From CAYSHJ01 sp964589725 (GTDB lineage Bacteria; Planctomycetota; Planctomycetia; Planctomycetales; Planctomycetaceae), in the NCBI GenBank assembly GCA_964589725.1, contig CAZPUJ010000157.1, positions 1 through 10,336 of the forward strand: a DNA stretch of 10,336 bases, read 5' to 3'. The notes below the pieces were generated by a model. It made no database searches. It saw nothing but the letters and a program-made list of their open reading frames with translations, and was not told the origin of the DNA. The position numbers and the translations under genes are program-made. Shown piece by piece: positions 6,345 through 10,336 of this stretch (within the stretch, counting starts at the first letter, position 1; the number at the start of each line of letters is the position of its first letter).

Positions 6345-6401
6345 CAAATCCCAAGAACCAAATCCCAAGAACCACAACAGAGGTGACAGGTCAGAGGTCA
6401 G
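6345..6401 (+). repeat. Short tandem repeats in the tnpB-tnpC spacer
   Basis: Two exact head-to-tail copies of the 14-mer CAAATCCCAAGAAC lie at 6345-6358 and 6359-6372, followed by two copies of AGGTCAG at 6388-6401. They are part of a 165-bp non-coding spacer (6340-6504) between tnpB and tnpC, genes that are usually close together in IS66 elements. From about 6440 the spacer becomes AT-rich and ends just before tnpC without a ribosome-binding site. Confidence 0.8.
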
Positions 6402-6504
6402 AGTTAAGAACGAGTGCGGCAAAGTCCGGTGTGACGATCGCGTTCTTTTTTGAAAAATGTGGAAGTGGCGACGAACGCTTAGATGTTATATCGTGTTTAT
6501 AGTC

Positions 6505-8100
6505 ATGATGAAGGAGTCGTCGCCGCTACCGAATGATTTGGCCGTGTGTCAGGCGTTGTTGGCGGAGCAACGTCTGACGATCACGACGCACGAGTTGACG
6601 ATTGCGTCGTTGAACGATCGGCTGACCGAGCTTCGGCAAGAGACTGCCGAGCAGCAGGTGACGATTGCGGAGTTGCTACGTCGCGCGTTTGAAAAGCGGA
6701 GCGAGCGGTATCTGGAAAGTCCGGATCAATTGCGTCTGGATTTCCGTGGGACTGCGGTGGCGGACGCGGCGGCCGAGGCGGCGGAGAGTTTGGCCGAGGC
6801 GCTGGCTCAGGCGGCGGCGAACGTGATCGTGGTGCCGGAACATACGCGGCTCAAGCGTGTGCCGCGGAAGCCACGTTGTGAACAACTGCCTGAACACTTG
6901 CCACGTTATGAAGTCATGCTGTCGGTGCCGGAGGACGCGCTGACGTGTCCGCGTCACGGCGCGAAGAAGCTGATCGGCCACGATCGGCTGGAGACGCTGG
7001 AATTCGAGCGGCCGAAGTTGAAAGTCCGCGTCACGAAGATTCCGAAGTACGCCTGCGAGAAGTCGCCGGAATGCGGCGTGACGGAAGCGGCTCGGCCGGA
7101 AGGACTCGTCGAGGGGAATCGCTACGACACCAGTGTGGCGGCGGAAATCATCGCCTCGGAATTCGGCCTCCACTTGCCGATTTATCGCCAACAAGACCTG
7201 TTCGCCGGCAGCGGTTGGGCTCCCAGCCGCGGCACGTTGTTGAACATCGCGGAAGCGGCGGGCGATCTGCTGCCGCCGTTCATCGACTCCTTGCGTGGCG
7301 AAGTCTTATCGAGCGGCCTGATCGGCACCGACGACACCCGCGTGACGCTGCTGCTTCCGCCCGTGATCCCTCCCGCCGATCCCAACGATCCGAAGTCGAA
7401 ACGCATCGCGGAGGTCTTCGCCGCCGCGCGCGCCGAGAAAAAGCCGAGCGTCACCGCGCGACTGTGGGCCTATCGCAGCCTGTTGCTGAAGCTGAACGTG
7501 TTCGACTTCACCGTCAGCCGACATCGCGACGGCCCCGATCAATTCCTGATCGACCGCCAATTCACCGGCACGGTTCTGGCCGATTGCTATTCGGGCTATC
7601 AAGGTCTCACGCTGCGTAGCGATTCGCGAATCGTCCGCGCCGCGTGTCATGCTCACGCGCGCCGCAAGTTCTTCGACGCGAAAGAGAATCACCCGCTGTT
7701 GGCCAGCCAGTTCCTCGCGCTGTACCAACAGTTATACGACGTGGAAGATCGGGGCCGCGCGCTATCGCCCGCCGACCGGCAGTCGCTCCGCGAATCCGAC
7801 GCGCGGCCGATCTGGAACCGCCTGTGCGAACTGCTGGATGGCGACGTCCCCAAACGAGTCTTGCCGAAAGACAAAATCGCCGAAGCCCTGAACTACGTCC
7901 GCAATCACCGCGAGGCGCTGTCGCAGTTCCTGACCGACGGCCGCCTCCCGATCGACAATAACGACGTCGAACAGCTCATGAAGCAAGTGGCAATTGGCCG
8001 TAAGAACTGGTTGTTCCTGGGCAGCGTGTTGGCGGGCGAACGCGCGGCGAACTTCCTGACGCTGGTCAGCAGTGCCTTGCGCAACGACCTCGACGTCTAA
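6505..8100 (+). CDS. tnpC: IS66 family transposase TnpC, catalytic part; ends at an in-frame TAA
   Basis: DDE transposase of IS66, 531 residues from ATG 6505. Domains in order: a leucine-zipper-like helical N-terminus (NDLAVCQALLAEQRLTITTH ... LLRRAFEKRSERY, 10-70); the zinc-finger region with C148, C184 and C190; and the DDE domain with TDDT (D276/D277), LADCYSGYQG (D360) and IDNNDVEQLMKQVAIGRKNW around E489, followed by LFLGSVLAGERAANF. These are the catalytic Asp, Asp and Glu positions of the family. The open frame extends to 6457, but MWKWRRTLRCYIVFIV does not look like family sequence; ATG 6505 or 6508 fits better, although no Shine-Dalgarno is seen. The frame ends with ...RNDLDV-TAA, and the next codon resumes the conserved C-terminus in the same frame. 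The protein therefore seems to lack about 67 residues unless TAA is read through. Confidence 0.88.
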   Translation: MMKESSPLPNDLAVCQALLAEQRLTITTHELTIASLNDRLTELRQETAEQQVTIAELLRRAFEKRSERYLESPDQLRLDFRGTAVADAAAEAAESLAEALAQAAANVIVVPEHTRLKRVPRKPRCEQLPEHLPRYEVMLSVPEDALTCPRHGAKKLIGHDRLETLEFERPKLKVRVTKIPKYACEKSPECGVTEAARPEGLVEGNRYDTSVAAEIIASEFGLHLPIYRQQDLFAGSGWAPSRGTLLNIAEAAGDLLPPFIDSLRGEVLSSGLIGTDDTRVTLLLPPVIPPADPNDPKSKRIAEVFAAARAEKKPSVTARLWAYRSLLLKLNVFDFTVSRHRDGPDQFLIDRQFTGTVLADCYSGYQGLTLRSDSRIVRAACHAHARRKFFDAKENHPLLASQFLALYQQLYDVEDRGRALSPADRQSLRESDARPIWNRLCELLDGDVPKRVLPKDKIAEALNYVRNHREALSQFLTDGRLPIDNNDVEQLMKQVAIGRKNWLFLGSVLAGERAANFLTLVSSALRNDLDV

Positions 8101-8304
8101 GTGTATCTCAAAGCGGCGCTGGACGCGTTGCTCGCTGGCAGCACCGACTACGCCGCGCTCCGCCCCGACACCTGGGCCACCGCGCACCCCGAAGCCATCC
8201 GAACTTACCGTCAAGCCGAACGCCGCGACCGCTACGCTCGAAAATCCGCCCGCCGAGCCGAACGCCGCCCCAACACCACCACCGCCGAAACCGACACCTC
8301 GTAG
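8101..8304 (+). pseudogene. Detached C-terminal segment of TnpC after the premature TAA
   Basis: In the same frame as tnpC and immediately after its TAA, the sequence continues VYLKAALDALLAGSTDYAAL, then RPDTWATAHPEAIRTYRQAE, then an Arg-rich tail to TAG at 8304. IS66 transposases normally continue 'NDLDVWxYLKDVLDxLLAGxTDYxxLRPDxWxxxHPEAxRxYRxxE', the conserved IS66 C-terminal segment. The TAA thus replaces a codon that is usually Trp. This is not a separate gene: it has no start signal and its content is tnpC. Confidence 0.85.
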
Positions 8305-8309
8305 CACAT

Positions 8310-8328
8310 GGGTTTGGTGGGCGCTTAC
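8310..8328 (-). repeat. Right terminal inverted repeat of IS66
   Basis: Read on the minus strand it is GTAAGCGCCCACCAAACCC. It begins with the same nine bases as the left end and stands 5 bp after the end of the tnpC tail. The TAA within GTAAGC stops the interrupted minus-strand gene. Confidence 0.85.
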
Positions 8329-8336
8329 TCTTGGCG
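8329..8336 (+). repeat. Right 8-bp target-site duplication of the IS66 element
   Basis: TCTTGGCG, an exact copy of 5509-5516, directly after the right IS66 end. On the minus strand it encodes the R-Q-E codons found on both sides of the insertion. Confidence 0.95.
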
Positions 8337-9251
8337 AACAGAACGAATCAGCCAAGCTTTGATGTCAACCTCACCATTCTCGTTCGTGAAATCCTTATCG
8401 GCGAGCTGTTCTTCGAATGAAAAGCTCCAGGCGAACGGATGATAATCAGTTCTTTCGGGACCGGGTCGTTGAAGTGCAAGAACCTTCTTGTCCGTGGTCA
8501 CGACCACGCCGTGGAGACATAGCGAATGAGGAACGCGGCTGATCGTGAAGTCCATGCGTGGCTTGGTGTCTTCACGGTACTCCGGATCAGCGGTTGCAAA
8601 GAGAGTTTTTCTGCCCTCGTGTTCGGGCTTGATCTGATCCAGAAAGGATTGGATATGGCTCCACTTTGTCTCCCTCAATTCGAGGCGGATGAAGTGCTCA
8701 TCGGTTTCGCTTGTTGGCTTATTAACCAGGACATATTTGGTCCCGTCACGTTTTAGCTTCTCCGGGTCAACGGTTTTCTTCCATGTTGATTCATAATGGG
8801 TGGCAAGGCTCGGGGTACGGTCAAATTTGCCAAGGCGTTTCAGTTTGCAATCGCCAAATGACCAGCCGTTTTCACCAGGTGGATTATCAGGCTCCAGCAA
8901 ATTGGGCGCGAGGCAGATTTCAACGATTCCGTCAAAGGGCAGCCAATGCGCGTCTAACTTCCAATCCGATAGCTGGGCGACCGCAGTTTTCCTGTAAAAA
9001 ACGTCACGGGGAATGGAAGCACGAATAAGCCTCCGGCACAGTTCAACAACAAGGGAAATGAGGAACCCAACTGCTACGACCAGACAGCCAACGCGGAAAT
9101 GAACTGGCCCGGTCTCTAATGCATACTGAACCGGGTTCGTTTGCGTTGCCAAGTTTGAATAAACCAACGTAACAAAGGGTCCAATCCAAAAAAGTGGTTG
9201 GAATGCGTGTCGCCTGATCCATTTCAGAATCCAAACCAAATCGTCTTTCAC
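8329..9251 (-). pseudogene. 5' part of the interrupted gene: two membrane helices plus start of a Nudix-like domain
   Basis: GTG at 9251, preceded by GGAGGG with six-base spacing, begins VKDDLVWILKWIRRHAFQPL. The open frame extends upstream to 9317 only by translating repeat sequence. Residues about 18-33 (QPLFWIGPFVTLVYSN) and 52-74 (FRVGCLVVAVGFLISLVVEL) are hydrophobic membrane segments with a basic patch CRRLIR after the second, placing the rest in the cytoplasm. Residues 80-240 are soluble and unrecognised. From about 245, HGVVVTTDKKVLALQRPG ... HPFAWSFSFEEQL ... AWLIRSVRQE resembles a Nudix domain whose box is degenerate: only part of REUxEE is kept. The IS66 end adds a stop after codon 308. 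Joined to 5151-5516, the gene would encode 426 residues. The layout recalls 2TM-NUDIX effectors of antiphage systems; no partner cyclase is visible, so this is inference. Confidence 0.75.
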
Positions 9252-9276
9252 GATGATCCCTCCACGAGAATGTCCT

Positions 9277-9315
9277 TCGCGGGTGGCCCAGCTTGCCTCG
9301 GCGAAGATGGGCCAC
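9277..9315. repeat. Hairpin related to the 148-bp inverted repeat
   Basis: Bases 9277-9299 are identical over 23 nt, in the same orientation, to 4962-4984 at the left edge of the 148-bp element (core GGGTGGCCCAGCTTGCCTC). An 8-bp stem GTGGCCCA/TGGGCCAC (9283-9290 with 9308-9315) is formed, with CTTGCC and GGCGAAG partly pairing inside. It stands just upstream of the interrupted gene, so that gene is bracketed by related repeats. Confidence 0.75.
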
Positions 9316-9335
9316 ACAAACTGCTCACTGACTTC

Positions 9336-9440
9336 CTACCCCGTGACGGTTGCGGACACGGCCGCGGACCAGGGGCCGGTTTCGCCTGTGGTGTTTTCCC
9401 AGCGGAGCCAGTCGGCGGCGGTTTTGCCGGCGTCGGCGGC
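9336..9440 (-). pseudogene. Possible C-terminal remnant of a FnIII-like (LRWxNTxGExGPWS) protein
   Basis: One minus-strand frame reads FDAADAGKTAADWLRWENTT then GETGPWSAAVSATVTG and TAG at 9336. The pattern 'AGKTAxYxLRWxxTxGExGPWSxxxSATI' is one I associate with the last strands of fibronectin type III-like domains in planctomycete and phage-associated proteins. Upstream of about 9440 the frame has no recognisable continuation, so only the tail of a gene is present. The region is very GC-rich and all frames are open by chance, so a chance match cannot be excluded. Confidence 0.4.
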
Positions 9441-9591
9441 GTCGAACTGAGCGACAGACGGGGTCCGCGTGTCGGTCGCGAGGTCGTGCCGTTGGCTGGC
9501 GTTCGCGGGAGGCGGTCGGGGCCAGGGAATGGCTGGTGGGCCGTCGCTCGCCAGAAGACTCGCACCGGCGAGTCAACCTTTGATCGCCAGT

Positions 9592-9711
9592 CACTCGTTG
9601 GGGATGCCCCAGGTGTGTTTGGGCGAGCGTGTCCCACCCGACTGCCGGCCCCTCCACCGCCAAATCCCCCGGCGAGGCGATGAAGACTCGAATCGTGCGA
9701 ACGTCCGGCAT
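9592..9711 (-). pseudogene. Decayed N-terminus of a DUF4062-domain gene
   Basis: From ATG 9711, with CGGAG eight bases ahead, the frame reads MPDVRTIRVFIASPGDLAVE. This is a close match to the start of DUF4062 domains (RVFISSPGDVxxER), which cap many STAND-type ATPases. It then jumps to GWDTLAQTHLGHPQ, resembling the later 'GWEDTLAQTGRRPQ' segment; the roughly 30 residues usually between them are missing, pointing to an internal deletion. After about 9592 no family sequence remains. In intact genes DUF4062 has a Rossmann/TIR-like fold and is often found in defence-related proteins. Confidence 0.6.
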
Positions 9712-9816
9712 GAGCAGGCTCCGGCAGGGCTGACTCTGGACAGGAACGATTATGCCCACGGCTGTTCACAATCGCCAGCAAAAGCAGCGGACCGAATCTT
9801 TGCGCGTGTGTGTCAC

Positions 9817-9863
9817 GCCGTCGCCGCAAGCAGCCTGCTTGCGGACGGCAAGCTGGCAGCTTG
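9817..9863. repeat. Two adjacent hairpins upstream of the fae-like gene
   Basis: CCGCAAGCA-GCC-TGCTTGCGG (9824-9844) is a perfect 9-bp stem, extended by GCCGT/ACGGC across a small bulge (9817-9849). It is followed by CAAGCTG-G-CAGCTTG (9849-9863), a 7-bp stem that shares one base with the first. The sequence resembles dispersed extragenic palindromes. No long T-run follows. The surrounding 9712-9962 stretch holds no recognisable gene and should contain the promoter of the downstream gene. Confidence 0.65.
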
Positions 9864-9962
9864 TCGCTACGAGCAGTCGCTCGACCGTCCGTGGTTCTTT
9901 GCCTACTCTTTCGGCCCAATTGGCTCAACGACTGGCCAAAAACCGAGGACAAAGGACAAAGC

Positions 9963-10336
9963 ATGACTCAGCGAATCGTGATGCGAACAGGTGAAGCTCT
10001 TGTCGAAGCCGCTCCGGCGTGGTCGGCGGCGGAGCCGGAAGTGATCATTGGCGAACTGGATGGGCCCGTCGGGTACGCGATCGCCAACTTGATCGGCGAT
10101 CAGATCAAGGGGCACTCGCGAGTCTTCGCCATTCTGAACTGTGACGTACAAGTTCGCCCGGCCACGGTGATGGTCAGCAAGGTCACGGTCAAGGACGAGA
10201 AGTACACGAACATCCTGATGGGCACGGTGCAGGCCGCGATCGCCAACGGAGTGCTCGACGCCGTCCGCGCGGGTGACATCCCCAAGGAGAAGGCGAACGA
10301 CTTGGGCATCATCGTTTCGGTGTGGCTCGATCCCAG
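9963..10336 (+). CDS. Formaldehyde-activating enzyme (Fae) homologue, 5' part
   Basis: The first 124 residues of a protein cut by the window edge (family about 165-180). Fae condenses formaldehyde with tetrahydromethanopterin to methylene-H4MPT in the cytoplasm, the entry step of H4MPT-linked C1 oxidation. Recognised blocks: GEALV (10-14), IIGELDGPVGYAIAN (28-42), GHSRVFAIL (50-58), VRPATVMVSKVTVKDEK (64-80), MGTVQAAIANGVLDAV (86-101), GDIPKEKANDLGIIVSVWLDP (from 104). The ATG at 9963 has AAAGGA at suitable spacing. The segment that in canonical Fae carries the catalytic His (AHIDL-like, before IIG) reads AAEPEVIIG here, with no His. This may therefore be a Fae-like paralogue with altered activity. 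Because of that doubt I give no gene symbol. Confidence 0.85.
   Translation, partial: MTQRIVMRTGEALVEAAPAWSAAEPEVIIGELDGPVGYAIANLIGDQIKGHSRVFAILNCDVQVRPATVMVSKVTVKDEKYTNILMGTVQAAIANGVLDAVRAGDIPKEKANDLGIIVSVWLDP

Larger units (their letters stand above)
5517..8328 (+). mobile_element. IS66-family insertion sequence, 2812 bp, complete ends
   Basis: The element has the standard IS66 content in order: tnpA (5603), tnpB (5992) and tnpC (6505), all on the plus strand. Both ends begin GTAAGCGCC, the GTAA start typical of IS66 family termini, and the ends match at 14 of 19 positions without gaps. A perfect 8-bp duplication TCTTGGCG flanks it. It is inserted antisense into a minus-strand gene and splits that gene after codon 308. 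The insertion looks recent because the interrupted frame is still open on both sides. The element itself may not move on its own: tnpC has an in-frame TAA before its C-terminal segment, and an unusual 165-bp spacer with tandem repeats separates tnpB from tnpC. Confidence 0.95.

Noticed and set aside
6345..6401. CRISPR-like repeats
   Set aside because: The copies are directly tandem with no spacers and only two units each.
8101..8304. Separate small gene after tnpC
   Set aside because: It is in the tnpC frame and carries the conserved IS66 C-terminal sequence, so it is the detached tail and not a gene of its own.
9252..9317. 22-residue N-terminal extension of the interrupted Nudix-like gene
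   Set aside because: These codons translate the dispersed repeat, while GTG 9251 has GGAGGG at ideal spacing.
9752..9994. 80-codon plus-strand frame overlapping the fae-like start
   Set aside because: It encodes the hairpin repeats, has no recognisable sequence and conflicts with the clear Fae frame.

Overview
The window looks like chromosomal DNA of a planctomycete. The evidence is a tetrahydromethanopterin-type formaldehyde-activating enzyme homologue at the right edge, gene remnants of types I associate with planctomycete genomes (an ECF sigma tail followed by an N-terminal LLELHFGLLDE-type domain, a NIREFG-type endonuclease/exonuclease/phosphatase N-terminus, a DUF4062 N-terminus), and GC-rich inverted repeats scattered between genes. 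This is reading by eye; no database was searched. Two housekeeping-type genes, aspS (cut by the left edge) and a fae-like gene (cut by the right edge), bracket about 8.7 kb of accessory DNA.

Layout. 1-1239: C-terminal two thirds of aspartyl-tRNA synthetase. 1359-1933 (minus): a toxin-antitoxin pair, RelE/ParE-like toxin first, Phd/YefM-like antitoxin second, 4-nt overlap. 2105-2770: a gene graveyard with a sigma-factor tail (plus), a start-mutated N-terminal domain of another gene (plus), a truncated EEP-nuclease-like N-terminus (minus) and a long imperfect hairpin. 2851-4844 (minus): an intact, translationally coupled pair, a DUF5131 (phage Gp37/Gp68-type, three-Cys motif) protein followed by its partner TcmP. 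4965-5112: a 148-bp inverted repeat. 5151-9251 (minus): a gene for a membrane-anchored protein with a Nudix-like domain, cut in two by a 2812-bp IS66-family element (5517-8328). 9277-9962: repeats and two more decayed fragments (FnIII-like C-terminus, DUF4062 N-terminus). 9963-end: fae-like gene.

The strongest result is the IS66 insertion. Both ends are visible (GTAAGCGCC), both flanks carry the perfect 8-bp duplication TCTTGGCG, and removing the element plus one duplication joins the two flanking reading frames into one uninterrupted 426-codon ORF. That protein would have two N-terminal membrane helices, a central region of unknown type and a degenerate Nudix-like domain. This resembles the 2TM-NUDIX architecture of some cyclic-nucleotide-dependent antiphage effectors, although no nucleotidyltransferase is visible here. 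Its 3' end points at the DUF5131-TcmP pair on the same strand, so the three genes may once have formed a single transcription unit or defence cassette; that is inference. The IS66 element also seems damaged: its tnpC has an in-frame TAA that separates the catalytic part from the family's usual C-terminal tail.

Apart from the edge genes, the intact functional units appear to be the toxin-antitoxin pair and DUF5131-TcmP. The rest is mobile or decaying DNA, as expected of an insertion hotspot.
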